From positions 1,116,001 to 1,180,000 of the forward strand of contig JALUTQ010000007.1 in assembly GCA_032718865.1 (NCBI GenBank): a DNA stretch of 64,000 nt, written 5' to 3'. Below are positions 31,122 through 42,205 of the stretch, piece by piece (the stretch's first letter is position 1; every line of letters begins with the position of its first letter). Source of the stretch: Tilletia caries (Eukaryota > Basidiomycota > Exobasidiomycetes > Tilletiales > Tilletiaceae). The notes beneath the pieces were generated by a model. The model had not been told where the DNA came from, did no database searches, and worked only from the letters and a program-made list of their open reading frames with translations. The translations under genes and the position numbers were made by a program.

Positions 31122-33451
31122 CCCCCTCCCGTGCTCGCAGTGAGCGCCGCCCAGAAACAATCGAACTCGGCTACCAGTGCCGTTGACCCCAGCCCCAGCT
31201 GCTTCCTCCCCGAGGTGAGCCTTGCGAATGTGACCGTCTTTGTGAGGAGGTCGGCTGGGTTATCGTCGGTGTGTACCCTTTGGACCTTGATCGTGCCGTC
31301 GTTGTTACTGTCACGAACGAGATGATGGTGAATGCCGATATGCTTTGTGCGATGATGGGACCCTGGGTTCCGTGCGAGCGCTTCTGCCCCAGTGTTGTCG
31401 GTAAACATATCCACTGGCTCCCGTACCCGAAGGCATAACTCCTCTAACAGCTGTACCGCCCAGATAGCTTCCCTCGTCGCCTCCGACAGCGCAATGTACT
31501 CGGCTTCGGTCGATGATATCGAGACCGTGTCTTGAAGTTTCGACCTCCAGGTGACGGGGTTTCCATAGAGGTAAAAGACGTAGCCAGTGACACTCCGTCT
31601 AGTGGTCGGGTCGGCGCCATGGTCCGAGTCAGAATACCCGACCAGCTGAGCGAGCTCGCTGTGCCGGAAGCGGAGCCCAAGTTCCCGTGTCCCCGCGAGG
31701 TATCGCAGGACCCTCTTTGCTGCCGCTACGTGTTCTTCGGAGGGGTTTGCCATAAAGCGCGCCAGCTTTCCAACCTGGAACGCGATGTCCATTCTCGTGC
31801 CCTGTGCAAGCCACAGCAGACATCCGATTAGGCCCGCGAAGTAGTGTCGTTCCTGCGTTGTGGTGGCCGTTCCCTCTCTGGGCCGGAGGTGTTTGGAAGC
31901 CTCTGCCATTGGTGTGTCGGAGGGTTTGCATTCGGCCATTCCATACCGCTGAAGGATCTGGTCAACATAGCCAGTTTGGCTCATCGTCGCAATCCGGCCG
32001 CACTTTGATCTGTTGATCCGGATCCCGAGCATCGACGTCAATGGGCCGTTGTCCGTCATCTTGAACCAGGAAGTGAATTGCGTTTTTGATCTCGTTGATC
32101 ATCTCCTCTGTTGGCGCTGCGATCGCCACGTCGTCGACGTAGATGAGGATGATGACTGGGCCTTGACTCGTAGTCTTGTGGAAAAGACATGGCTCGCTCT
32201 TCAGCTGTTTGAAGCTTGCCTCAAGGAGCTTGTCGCGCAGCGTGTGATACCAATACCGCCCGGATTGTTTGAGCCCGTAGAGGGTCCGGAGCAAACGGCA
32301 CACCCTCCCTGATCCGTCGTCATACCCAGGGGGCTGTCGCATGTAGATGTCGACGTCGAGTTCCCCATTGAGATACGCCGTCTTGACGTCCATCCCGTGG
32401 AGCCTGAGGTTGAGCTGAATGGCCAAAGTGACCATCATCCGTAGGGCGCTGAGCCTGGCCACTGGAGCGAACGTCTCATCGTAGTCGATCCCTTCTACCT
32501 GCGTAAACCCTTGCGCCACCAGCCGAGACTTCTTCCGAATCGCCCGTCCCTCCGGGTCCGTCTTAACCTTGTAGACCCACCGGCAGCCAATGAGTTTCCG
32601 GCCGGGGGTGGGTGGCACAGCTCCCAAGTACCCATCTCGATTAGCGATTTGTGCTCGTCGTCCATGGACGCCTTCCACTCGTCCTTATCCGAGCGCGACA
32701 GTGCTTGAGCGAATGTGGTCGGCTCGAGAAGCTGTCCGTCTAGTGTCCGAGCCTCGCGTCCTTGGCTTGCCAGCAGTGCCATCCCTTCGACCTCCGAGCA
32801 CTCCGTGATACCAACCAGCTCGATCTTGGACCACTCGTCATCAAACTTGCGCAGCTGTAGGGATGCTCCTAGTGCTTGCACATCGTGCAGCCTCGGACTC
32901 TTGCGCATGGGTATCGATCCCTTTATCTTCCCTTTCCGTTTCCCATCATCCTCCAAGCCCTTCACCACATCATCCTGACCCGCTTTCCCCACAGACTCCC
33001 TCTCCTGCCCTCTCGTCTCCACAGATCCTCCTTTTCCTCTCTCATGCACCTCACCTCCGACCCGAACCTCCTTCTGCGCCACCCCATTCTCCAACACCTC
33101 TTCCAGCCCGTTCTTCTCCCCAAGTACCCCCTCCTGCATCACCATGTCCCCTTTCTGCATCGCTAGATCCTCGTCTTTCTCTCCAATTACCACCTCCTGC
33201 ATCACTAGCCCCCTTTCCTCGTTTACCCCCTCCTGCTCCATCGCGTCCTCGTGCCGCTCCTCCTCGTTCGTCTCCAGTGGGTCCATTGTCGTAGTGCTTG
33301 GAACTGGGAGAGTCCAGATGGTAACTTCGCCGTCTCTTGTGATGCCGCCCAGTTCTTCGTCGTCGCGCAAGTCGGAAGGAACATCGAGAGCCTTCTCCCC
33401 CTCCCCGACGCGGCGCCGACGACGTCGTGGGCAAGGAAGGACCATCTCCAC
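31097..33451 (-). pseudogene. copia pol 3' part: reverse transcriptase and RNase H, frame-broken
   Basis: Three frames together cover this domain. From 33451 an acidic linker leads to the start of the reverse transcriptase (FAQALSRSDKDEWKASM). Near 32600 the reading moves to a second frame with CRWVYKVKTDPEG, LHGMDVKTAYLNGEL and the catalytic IYVDDV. Near 32060 it moves to a third frame with SMLGIRINR and the RNase H region (SISSTEAEYIALSEATREA, TKHIGIHHHLVRD). These are signature copia motifs. The junctions are single-base frame changes, the first in a C-rich stretch. The terminal frame ends within the 3' LTR. Function as read is doubtful because no continuous frame exists. Confidence 0.85.
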
Positions 33452-35288
33452 ATGGTCGTCGGGTCGGATGCGTGCTGTTGGAGGATGTCGAGGGACCGGC
33501 CTTCGTCGTATGTCCGAGTCTCATCGAACAAAACAGATCTGCTGTATCGAAGGGGGTTTGTGACGTCTGACGGTACGTACAGCAGCCATCCCTTCCGGTC
33601 CTCCGACAGGCCAAGGAAGGTCCCACGCACGCCTCGGGCCGACAGCTTCCCGTCCGAACGGTGTCGGGCATCTTGCATCGTCCAGCACAAACACCCGAAG
33701 GTCCGAAGCATGGTCAGGTCGACAGGTTGTTTGGACCATAGCTCCTGTGGGATCCGGTACCCGAGACTGCGGTGGGGCGTGCGATTGACCAAGTACGCCG
33801 CATACCGCCAGGCGAATGGCCAGAAACCAATCGGTAGCCGCGCCGCCGTCAACATCGCACGTCCACGCTCTTGTATAACCCCCCTGAAACCGTTCCACCC
33901 GCCCATTCTGCTCGCTGGAGCCTGGTACTGTCCATCGCCAGCTGATTCCTTCCTTCGCAGCCCAGGAATCCATCGCATTGTTGTCAAATTCCGTACCATT
34001 GTCGGTGTGGAGAGTCTTGATCTTCTTTTTCGGTATATGTCTCCACTTGACGAGCCCAGCGCTGAAGAACCTTGGTCACTGTTGTGCTGGACTTGTCGGC
34101 AATCGGGAACGTCCATCCTTTTTCGGGAATGGTCGTCCAGGGTGCTAAGACAGTGCGTGTACTCGTTGTTTCCTGTATACGGCCCCGAAAGATCGCAGTG
34201 AGCGAGGTCGCCGATGTCGTCGGCCCGAGAGGTCGATGACTTGAAGGAAGCCTCCTTCAGGTTGGAGATCGCGCACGCATCGCAGCGATCCTCCCGGTCC
34301 ACGAGGCGGAGAGCTGCACTCTTGTTGAGGTGCCGCAGTCCTTCGACACCGAGCCCAATGAGTCGCGCAATGGAGCCGAAGCTCATGTGTGCGAACCGTT
34401 GATGCCACCGAATGACCATTCGCTCTTGCGTAAGAGCACGATGTGCCTGGTCCCCCTCACCAGCCTGATCGCCCTTTCCTCCATCGGTCCCACCCTCATC
34501 CCCTCCCTTCTCTGCGACCTCAATGTCCCCTATCCCCTTCGCTGCTGCTCCCACAGACGCTCCTTCTTTGCCCTCCTGAGCTGCCACCGTGGCAGTCAGG
34601 TGTTCTGTGGAACATGGGGTAGAGGAGTCATCTTGGGTTCTCAATCTAGCAGCTGGTACGGTCTGTGAGGACGTACCTGAGGGATGTGCCCCTTCCCTGT
34701 GGAGCGAATACACCGAGGTGTAACAGGGGGACGGGGCGGGACGTGATGCAGAGCGCCCCGGCATAAGGATCGGCCCATGCGGAGGTGATGCAGAGCACCT
34801 TAGACCACACTCATGAATCGCTATAACCGCTCCGGTAGCGCGATGTGGCCCGTATGGGCGAGACAACACAACAGTGGCACCACTGTGTGCGTCGCGTTCT
34901 AGTCTGTGTTCACACCCGTTGCTGATCAACAGGGTGGTGGAGGCTGTGTGTGGGAAATTGACATCCACACCAGCTTGATTCAATCTCTGTACGGACAGCA
35001 GATTGTGCGGGAACGTCGGGACGACGTAGACGTTATGGAGAGTGATAACGAGGGGAGGGGTGGTCCGGACTCGCATGGTCAAGGAGCCCCGGTGGGTGGC
35101 CGCAATTTTTTGCCATCGGCGATTCGGATCATCTTGCTGTCCCTCGTCACGGTACCGTCCTCCAGCAGGTTGACGTCGTTGATGAAGTGGTGCGTGGCGC
35201 CGGAATCAAGGATCCAGCGCACCGGCCATGCTTCGCCTGGTAGAGGTGGGGGCGGCGGAACGGGGGTTTCCCGCACCGCCACGTTATC
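33223..35288 (-). pseudogene. copia pol 5' part: protease and integrase, frame-broken
   Basis: The protease is at about 35288-35080 with the active-site motif WILDSGATHHFIND. The reading then moves by one base near an A6 run (about 35100) into the frame with VYVVPTFPHNLLSV. The integrase zinc-binding His/Cys motif follows (HQRFAHMS ... RCDACAISN), then the start of the catalytic core (SGPYTGNNEY, STLDDHSR). In the middle of the core a second frame carries KEGISWRWTVPGSSEQNGR with the catalytic Glu region. After that the first frame resumes with PFAWRYAAYLVNRTPHRSL. Two frame changes therefore lie inside the integrase core. Confidence 0.85.
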
Positions 35289-35640
35289 CTATGCGGACGT
35301 GATGACGTTCAGCGCCGAGGGGAGAGCATCGAGCTCATCTTCCCACACTTGCGCCTCGAACGCGCCGATTGCTGGAATGCCATTGGCGTAAGATGCCCGG
35401 CCATCGTCCTTGTCGCAGGTGTGAGCCACGGTCGTTGGCGTCAGGGCGGAGAGGGCCCGGGCTGTTGATCCGGAATGAGATGGACCGGAATGAGGTGGTC
35501 CTTGACCTTTCGCCTCTTGGTTCTCCGGGCATTCCGCGGCACGGTGTCCCGTCTTCTTGCACACAAAGCAGGCTCCCGTGAACGGCTTACCGTACCCTGC
35601 TTTTTCGCCTCGCAACGAACTGTCTTGCGAAGTGTGCTGC
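35289..35640 (-). pseudogene. copia gag C-terminal zinc-knuckle segment in shifted frame
   Basis: Contains the CCHC knuckle CFVCKKTGHRAAEC. It is one base out of frame with the main gag frame, which stops at 35587. The switch lies at an A5 run near 35607. The segment ends with an in-frame TAG at 35289-35291, directly before the protease coding sequence in the same frame. Either a programmed event or mutation is possible. Confidence 0.75.
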
Positions 35641-37134
35641 GAAAGCCTGTACCTCCTCATCGTCGAGGTCGGTGTCGAACCCATCCTCCTCGGTGTCAGG
35701 CTCGGCAAAGTGGGCGGATGGCCGGGACAGCGGGGGAACAGATCGGGTGGCAGGAGCGTTGCGACGCCGATCATCGAATGCGTCGAACGACTCTTCGGTT
35801 TCCGCAAGAATCTGGAGGGCCTTCTCGAAGGTGAAGACCTCACCTGTTGCCTGTCGGGAGAGGACGCTGTCCCTGACGGTCTGGAACCGAAAGCGCAGCC
35901 CAGCGAGGAGGAAGCCGACTTGCTTGGTCTGGTCGAGGTTCTCTCCAGCAGATTGAAGCTCGAGGTAGAAGCGCCGGAGACGTTCGCCGAACTCGCGCAC
36001 TGATTCTTCTTCTCGTTGCCGATGCCGGCCCATCTTTGCAATGAGCTTGAGTGCTGCGTAGCCCTGGTTTGGGACAAGCCAGTTTCGGAGGTCTCTGTAA
36101 AAGAAGCTACCACGAAGCTCCTGCTCGGAGGTCGTCTTGAGAAGGAGGGACTTGGCTGACGGCTCGGTGCAAGATTGTATGACCTGGCCGAGTTCCAAAT
36201 CGAGAGCCTCGTCGTAGTCAGGGTGCGAGGTGAAGTCATTCGGGCCGAGATATAGCGGTCCGAAGATGGTTCCCTCGAGTATGCCGATAGCGCCGGGTAC
36301 AGTGCCGAGGAGACTGTACAAGCTCGAACGCCAGTCGGACCAGTTGTCCATACCGAGCTTGGTGATGATCTTGACCATGTCCCAGTTGACGCGGCGGTAG
36401 GTGCGACCAGAGTCTTGGTGATGCGAGGCTGTCTTGGCCGGAGCAACAGTGCCGGCAAGTGTCTCCTCGATCGCCCGCTTCCTCATAGCGAGGTAATCTT
36501 CGGCAGTCTTCTGCGTAGCCTCACGATGGACCTGCTCCTCCGTCCATTCCGGCTTCGTCGACCGCACGTAGTCCTGGTGGATGACAAAGAGGTATTCTTT
36601 GATTCCCTTCATCGTAGGGTCGGAATCACGAGGCGCAGATCGGTAGGGAGTCGGGGCCGGCCTTGCGTACGACTGAAGGCTGAGCTGACCGCGATATGCC
36701 GTTGGGCTCGCCTGTGGTGGAAGTGGGAACCCGGAGACACCCATACTGGGTCGAGCGCGGGCGTGGCGCTTCTCGTTCTCCGTGACCGTCGGGGTCAGGC
36801 CGTATGGACCCCCGGACCGGCCTGCTTGGAGAAAATTTGTCGGGCCGGTGGGGGTTAGGCCCAAGGCCGTCTGAAGGTCCGAGCCGAAACGTACCTCCTG
36901 AGAAGCGATACCGGCGGCGGTCTGGGTGGGAGGAGTCCCGAAGACGCTGCCCTCTCCAGGGCGGATCGAGCTCAGGTTCTTCTGGGCCGCAAGGTCTTGT
37001 TCAACGACGGTGACCCGGTGGCCGATGTCCATGACCGCCTTGTAGATGTCTGCCAGCGTGGGTTCTCGCTGCGCAGAGGTGTCATCGCCAGCGGAGGCGG
37101 GATTGAGAAGGTTCGTCGAACCGTGAGTGGACAT
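35587..37134 (-). CDS. copia gag polyprotein (main frame)
   Basis: 515 residues from MSTHGSTNLLNPASAG. The body includes YRRVNWDMVKIITKLGMDNW and ELRGSFFYRDLRNWLV, followed by GRHRQREEESVREFGERLRR, a layout typical of the copia gag UBN2-type capsid region. It forms the particle that packages element RNA. The ATG at 37134 is chosen over an in-frame ATG at 37176 because the latter begins in the LTR. The frame ends at 35587 just before the zinc knuckle, which lies one frame over. Confidence 0.8.
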   Translation of the reverse strand: MSTHGSTNLLNPASAGDDTSAQREPTLADIYKAVMDIGHRVTVVEQDLAAQKNLSSIRPGEGSVFGTPPTQTAAGIASQEVRFGSDLQTALGLTPTGPTNFLQAGRSGGPYGLTPTVTENEKRHARARPSMGVSGFPLPPQASPTAYRGQLSLQSYARPAPTPYRSAPRDSDPTMKGIKEYLFVIHQDYVRSTKPEWTEEQVHREATQKTAEDYLAMRKRAIEETLAGTVAPAKTASHHQDSGRTYRRVNWDMVKIITKLGMDNWSDWRSSLYSLLGTVPGAIGILEGTIFGPLYLGPNDFTSHPDYDEALDLELGQVIQSCTEPSAKSLLLKTTSEQELRGSFFYRDLRNWLVPNQGYAALKLIAKMGRHRQREEESVREFGERLRRFYLELQSAGENLDQTKQVGFLLAGLRFRFQTVRDSVLSRQATGEVFTFEKALQILAETEESFDAFDDRRRNAPATRSVPPLSRPSAHFAEPDTEEDGFDTDLDDEEVQAFAAHFARQFVARRKSRVR

Positions 37135-37162
37135 TTTTGGATAGAGTCTCTGTAGGGGACGA

Positions 37163-37175
37163 GGCGGAGCTACCA
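37163..37175 (-). other. Primer-binding site, initiator tRNA-Met type
   Basis: On the element strand TGGTAGCTCCGCC directly follows the 5' LTR end. TGG pairs with the tRNA CCA, and GGAGCTACCA is the expected 3' end of an initiator Met tRNA with an A1:U72 pair, the usual Ty1/copia primer. The exact host tRNA is not in this window. Confidence 0.7.
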
Positions 37176-37407
37176 AGTTGAGTAACGGTCCTCCGTACTA
37201 GCGCGCAGAGGTTCAGGGAGTAGGGCAATCTCAGACGTACCTCTGACCAGTATTCTTGGCTCAAGGTGTGTGTCTGTCTGATTGCGTGAAGGAGAGTGCT
37301 AGGAGGATACATTCATGAAGCTCTTCGATACCTTCCCCTTGCTGTCACCCTTTTCCCTCCGAGCGTACCTCCACGTAGCGTCTCATCCCGAGCACGCCCT
37401 TTCAGCT
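37176..37407 (-). repeat. 5' LTR of copia element
   Basis: 232 bp, one T shorter and one substitution different from the 3' LTR. Its element-sense start is AGCTGAAAGG and its end CTCAACT. It is followed by the 5-bp duplication CATGT at 37408-37412. Confidence 0.9.
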
Positions 37408-37412
37408 CATGT
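37408..37412. repeat. Target-site duplication of copia element, right
   Basis: CATGT, identical to 30884-30888. Confidence 0.8.
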
Positions 37413-37704
37413 ACACTCGAACCTCTTCGCCCGAAGGGCGTATATAAGGGAGATCAGAGTGTCAGACATTGCTGAAACTCACATCATGCGGAGCGCAGGG
37501 AGCAAGCTCGCCCGAACTCATCACTACTGGGCGTTACATCGCTTTGAAACCCATGGCCCTGCTGATAATCACTGTTCGTTCTCCTTGACACAGGATCAAA
37601 AGTCCATCGACTCCCTCCCTTCATGATCCCCCCTCCCCTCCCTTCACTTTTTCTCTTCGTCTTCAAATCTTAGTTCTTAGGTCCACCAAGATCGCACCTA
37701 TCAA

Positions 37705-39454
37705 ATGTCGTCTCAATCGATATACGATCGGTTCAACTTGCTACCGCCACCGCCGCCGACAGCATTCTCTCACTATGATGCAGCCAATCGGATGCGTTTG
37801 CCCGATTTCCAGAGCGTCCCGGAGGCCAGGGACTTTCTCGACAGGATGATGGTCTTCCGCCATGAGGCCTCGATCAACGTCGTACGAACCGTGCTCGGCT
37901 GCGTCAACGCAGCGTTGCTGATCGGCATCGCCACGAAGGAAGTCTGGCTTTACGTCCAGAGACGGCGGTGGCTCGTCCGGTTGCTTTATACATCGGATGG
38001 GATCGTCATTGTTCCGAGCATCAACGCCGTCTTCGCCTCCCTCGGATGCGTTTTCCTTCTGGTAAACTGCGCATTTGCCTTTGTGCATCTTCGCTATCAG
38101 CGACGAGATCTTCCCCTGCCCCACCTCCCGCTTTGGCAGCTCCTCCAGTACCTCCCACTGTGGGTGGCCACCTTCTGGTCAAGTTGGGCCAGCTACCACG
38201 GCCGTGTTCCCGGCTCACGACGGTATCAGCTCCTGAAGCGGAAATCACGAGGACCATCGATGTCGCCCTTCGCCACGAACTGCTTCTGGATCGCGATGCC
38301 GGCCCTGCTAGCTCTGATCATCCTGTTACCGGCGCTGTTGAGCAGCCGCTTCTACGAGTTAGCAAGGTCAAGGACAATCCCCACATTGGCCGAACTGTCC
38401 ACGGCCCAGGAGCTCACGGAAGAACTGCTGGTGTCGATCCAAGAGGTGAGAGCTGAATGTCCCCCTTGGATGCCGCCGCTGGGGTTCCGTCGAGTACTGA
38501 GCCTGTTCGATTCCTCCAATTCCTCCACAGACCTGGCTGCTCATGCGACATTTTGCGTTTTGGCTCTCCATCACCTGCGTGATATGGGTGATCTCCGCAC
38601 TCAGCCTCTCCATCCTATACGCCATCGTCTCCTTCCGACTCGTCTTCAAGCTGCATCAACACTTGTCCGCGCTTCTCCAACTGAAGCATGCGCAGGATAT
38701 CGTGGGCACGGTCCGGATGGACTGTTTGACCTTGGTCACCGTATCCCCGACCGAACATGCGGAGAAACGGAGGATCAGAAGGGGAGCTGAGATGCTCGAG
38801 TCCCCCGTCGTCCTTCTCAACGAGGAGAGGGACGACATCTTACTCACGAGCCCTACATCGGCACTATTCCCGACTGTCAATCCCACCTCCGCCAAACACG
38901 AGCCACTCGGTGACGGGACGGGCTTCCGAAGAGTCATCTGGCTATACGGTCTCCAGACGATCAGCATCTTCGTCGGCTGCATCATCTTCGCGGGCTTGGC
39001 CATTGGCACCATCGTGACCGTCAGCGACGTCGAAGCCAACAAGCTGGAGCAGGTCACCAATATCATCATGGTGCTGACGCAGGTGATCGCCACGGGGCTC
39101 GGTCTCATGCTCGTCTTCTGCAACGCCTTTCTGGAGCGGTCGCAGACATTCTTGACGCTCATGCATGGGAGCTATCGGGCCGGCGGGATCGACGGTCCTA
39201 TGTGCGAACGTTCGACTCCAGCCGCGCCCCGTTCGACTCCAGCCACGTCCGGACGTTCGACTCCACAGGGCGATAAGCTCTCCAGTCCTGAGGACGGGAG
39301 ATGGCCACCGAGGAGTCGAGGGAAAGAACAACTCCTGCACGGGTCGGGCGCAGCCCAAGCTGGCGACAATCAACCCCTCGCAAGCGTTGACAGCAGGGTC
39401 GTCCGCGGGCGAGCTTCGGAATCATGGGAGATGGGCGGGTCCCATCATTATTAA
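37705..39454 (+). CDS. Uncharacterised seven-transmembrane protein
   Basis: Two exons, 37705-38445 and 38531-39454, give 554 residues; the intron (GTGAGA...CCACAG) is phase 0. Hydrophobic segments lie at about 59-84, 98-128, 146-165, 191-215, 249-284, 382-410 and 422-446, with a cytosolic-looking loop of about 100 residues between the fifth and sixth. This topology resembles fungal receptor-like proteins, but no receptor signature (for example Ste2, Ste3 or Gpr1) is visible. The C-terminus is Ser/Pro/Thr-rich with a repeated RSTPA unit. It starts at the first ATG, MSSQSIYDRFN, about 300 bp from the copia LTR. A membrane sensor or transporter role would be guesswork. Confidence 0.75.
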
Positions 39455-39595
39455 TCATTTCTAGTCTCACATCTTACTCACAGGTGCTCGAATGTGTTCA
39501 AGCTTATAATACATGCTTCTGTTCATACTGTACAGATAGCAGCAATGTACACCCATTCATTAATGATATGGTTACTTAACGACATGGTACCATCG

Positions 39596-41873
39596 TTATA
39601 TCCCCGGTATCACACCGCCCGCTGCAAGCATGATGGTCCGCCTCCTTTCCTGCGCAGAGATGAGTTTGCCTGTCGGTTTTGCGACCAGACCAGTAGAGGA
39701 ATTGGACATGTAGGAAGCTCGGTGGCCGTGAGCGGACGACATGCTCTCGTCTGGAAGTGTGAGGGTCAGTGATGGGACTGTGGTTTTTGGATGAAAGCAC
39801 AGTGGTCAGAACAAGAAAACTCGGAGGATTTGTTCATCAACAGAGAACGAAAGATACTCACTTGGTCTCTCAAGCCCGGCGGGACGGAGAAGCTCCTCGA
39901 TAAGGAAACCGAAGTCGAGACCGACCTCCTTCAATTGCGCCGAGCTGCTCCGGGTTATCTCAAGCGCCTCTTGAACCACTCTCCGATCCTGGTCAGCGAC
40001 TCCATACACCTGCCTGCGGAAAATCTCGGCGTAGGCCTGGATCTGTGCCGCTGCCCATTTGACGTATCCGGAGGCCATCCAATTATCCTTGAATGCGCTC
40101 ATGTACCACTCGCTCGTGTTCTTGATGAGGGTGAAATAGACGAGCGCGAGCTCGGAGATGTATAGGCTGACATCGCCTTCGAACTTGATCATCCGAGTAC
40201 GCTTGCGCAGGAGCTCTGTGCGAGCTTCCAAGAAGAGCTCCCGAGCCCGTTCGCCCTGGCCGAGTCGGAGCATGATGGACGCGTTGGAGACGACGATTGA
40301 CTTCTTGCTGAGATGGGCGGACAGGGACAGGCTGACGGCAGCGACGAGCTCGCTGATGCGACGCGACAGCATGGAAGAGAGGTCCATGTATTCCGGGTCG
40401 CTGTGACTGATTGTCGCTAGCATTTCTTTGCCTGAAGGATTCTTGAGTCAGTAACAGAAATCGACGAGGACACGATTGAAAGGCAGTCTTGCTCACCTTT
40501 CTCCACGAGATCAGCGGCACTTTCCCACTCTCTGAGAGCAATCTTGACGGCCAAGTCGTCGGTGAGATCATTCAGTACGCGGCTTGGGTGGTTGCTGTTC
40601 ATCTGCCGATTACTGGTGCCAAGGTTCCCGTATGCCTTATGCGGGGTATCATTTGACGACTCGGACATTCCTTTGCGCTGCTTAGAGGTCGCTGATGAAG
40701 AGAGCGGTTCACGTCAGCGGGCGAGGCGGCTACGAGTGATGGGAGCAAATGTATGTATATTCTGGGCAAACGTACCCTCTTGGTTGTCGACTAGTTGAAG
40801 GGCATCTGGTAATTGACGCCATTCGGCGAGAAGCTCCTTGAGTTCGAGCGTGTCGTTCTCTAGTGTGGACACTTCTTTGGAGATGTTGATGAAGTCCTTG
40901 TAGTTGCGGAAGATGATGCGACGCAAATCTGAATGAGCGGCAGCTTGTGTGGATTCGAGGGTGGACTGGAATTCTCGCAAGCCTTCTTCGGAGTGATTGT
41001 TGAGGGTCGCTCGTAGGTCTGAGAAAGAAAGAGGCGGCAAGTAAGCTAGATGCTGTTTGACAGCCAAACAGAGAGAAGGCTTGTCTGCTTACATGCTTCA
41101 GGATCAAACTTGGATTTGGTAAGCAAATTGAGGTCGACTGCTGGATTTCGTGCCGATCGCTCGAGGCGCTCCCAGCCGCCGGCGCGTCGATTGAGGTCTT
41201 GCTCGACCTGTCCTGATGTTAACTGAGCATTTTCGGGCAAGGCTGAGGTGTGGGGCTGTTGGGTTTGATGTTGATATTGATGATGGTGCAGCGCTGGTTG
41301 CTGCTCAGGAATGGAATCTGCCTGCAAGTTGTCGCCTACTGATATCGAGGTCGGCAATCCGCGGCCGGCACGGAGTCCGATGCCAGCCATGCCCGGGCCC
41401 TCGACGGAGGCTGCGCCGTCTTTGAACGCGTTAAAGCCGGAGGAGGAGGAGGATGCCCCGCCGCCGAATTGGGGAGGCATAGCGGGCATGCTTGGCACGG
41501 CACTGAGGCCTCCCGGGCCGAGAGCAGTCGGTTCTGCATAGCGCATGGACAGTCGCTTGCGGAGGTTGTTTCCGATGGCGGTGCTCATCCGCCTTCCCGA
41601 GTTCTCCTTCGGCGCGCCTGGGCTGGCGGTGCCATCCTGGAGATGGGAGGTCGGGGAGAGAGTGAGCTGCTGCTGAACATCCTGCTGCTGGTATATGCTC
41701 TGCTGTCTCCTGGACGACTTGCGCGCGAGATAGTTCGGCACAGCGCCGCCCGGGCCAGCAGCCGGCATACGACCGGATGCGCCGCCGAAGTCATGCTGGC
41801 TTGCCGCGCTGGTGCCGGTGCCGTCGCCGTTGTCGTAGAGCGTCAGGGGCCGGGTGCGGAGAGAGCGCGACAT
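39596..41873 (-). CDS. Exocyst complex component Exo84
   Basis: Five exons: 41873-41093, 41018-40776, 40691-40497, 40431-39862 and 39750-39596, giving 647 residues. It starts MSRSLRTRPLTLYD. A disordered N-terminus of about 240 residues precedes the Vps51/Exo84/Cog1-type coiled coil (RIIFRNYKDFINISKEVSTLE). A pleckstrin-like region is not evident. The C-terminal helical Exo84 fold includes DLAVKIALREWESAADLVEKG, SHSDPEYMDLSSMLSRRISEL and FTLIKNTSEWYMSAFKDN. Exo84 is a subunit of the octameric exocyst that tethers secretory vesicles to the plasma membrane. Length is close to fission-yeast Exo84. The last exon is short and ends AAGGVIPGI. All introns are GT...AG. Divergent from the Sec14-like gene next door. 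Confidence 0.85.
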
Positions 41874-42205
41874 CTTGTTCCTGGCGATGACAACGGCGAT
41901 GAGCGCGGCGTGCGTGCGGACGAGGAGCTCGGGCTCGAGGACGGCGTGGAGGAAAGGCTCCGAGCATGCTCCAATATAAATTCAGCCCCGGGAGCGTAGG
42001 AGCGGACGCCGGACGCCCCGCGCCCCGCCGCATCTCATATCTCATTCTTCTTGGCTTGCTCTCTCGCAACTCGCCGTGCTGCATATCATAAACAGATACA
42101 TACACTGACTCGCCCTCACTGCTGAGTACTGAGTGCTGGCTCACCCGCTCTTTCGCTCGACTCCCTCTCTTTTCGCTCGACCCTCTCCGCAAGCAGATCT
42201 CCCAA
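41874..42205. other. Divergent promoter region
   Basis: 332 bp shared by Exo84 (-) and the Sec14-like gene (+). Contains ACTGCTGAGTACTGAGTGCTGG near 42118 and pyrimidine tracts typical of fungal promoters directly before the Sec14-like start. No specific element assigned. Confidence 0.4.

Larger units (their letters stand above)
30889..37407 (-). mobile_element. Ty1/copia LTR retrotransposon, full length, ORFs broken
   Basis: 6.5-kb element in minus orientation: LTR, primer-binding site, gag, protease, integrase, reverse transcriptase, RNase H, polypurine tract, LTR. Integrase preceding reverse transcriptase places it in Ty1/copia (Pseudoviridae). The LTRs (232 and 233 bp) differ by one substitution and one T in a homopolymer, so insertion looks recent. 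A 5-bp duplication CATGT flanks the element. The coding region is interrupted by one in-frame TAG and at least six frame changes, so it is probably not autonomous as read. The LTR ends are AGTTGA...TCAACT (the 5' LTR start carries one change) rather than the usual TG...CA. Confidence 0.92.

Noticed and set aside
30892..37404. TG...CA borders for the copia element
   Set aside because: With those borders the flanking five bases differ and the primer site is separated from the LTR; AG...CT borders fit all three criteria.
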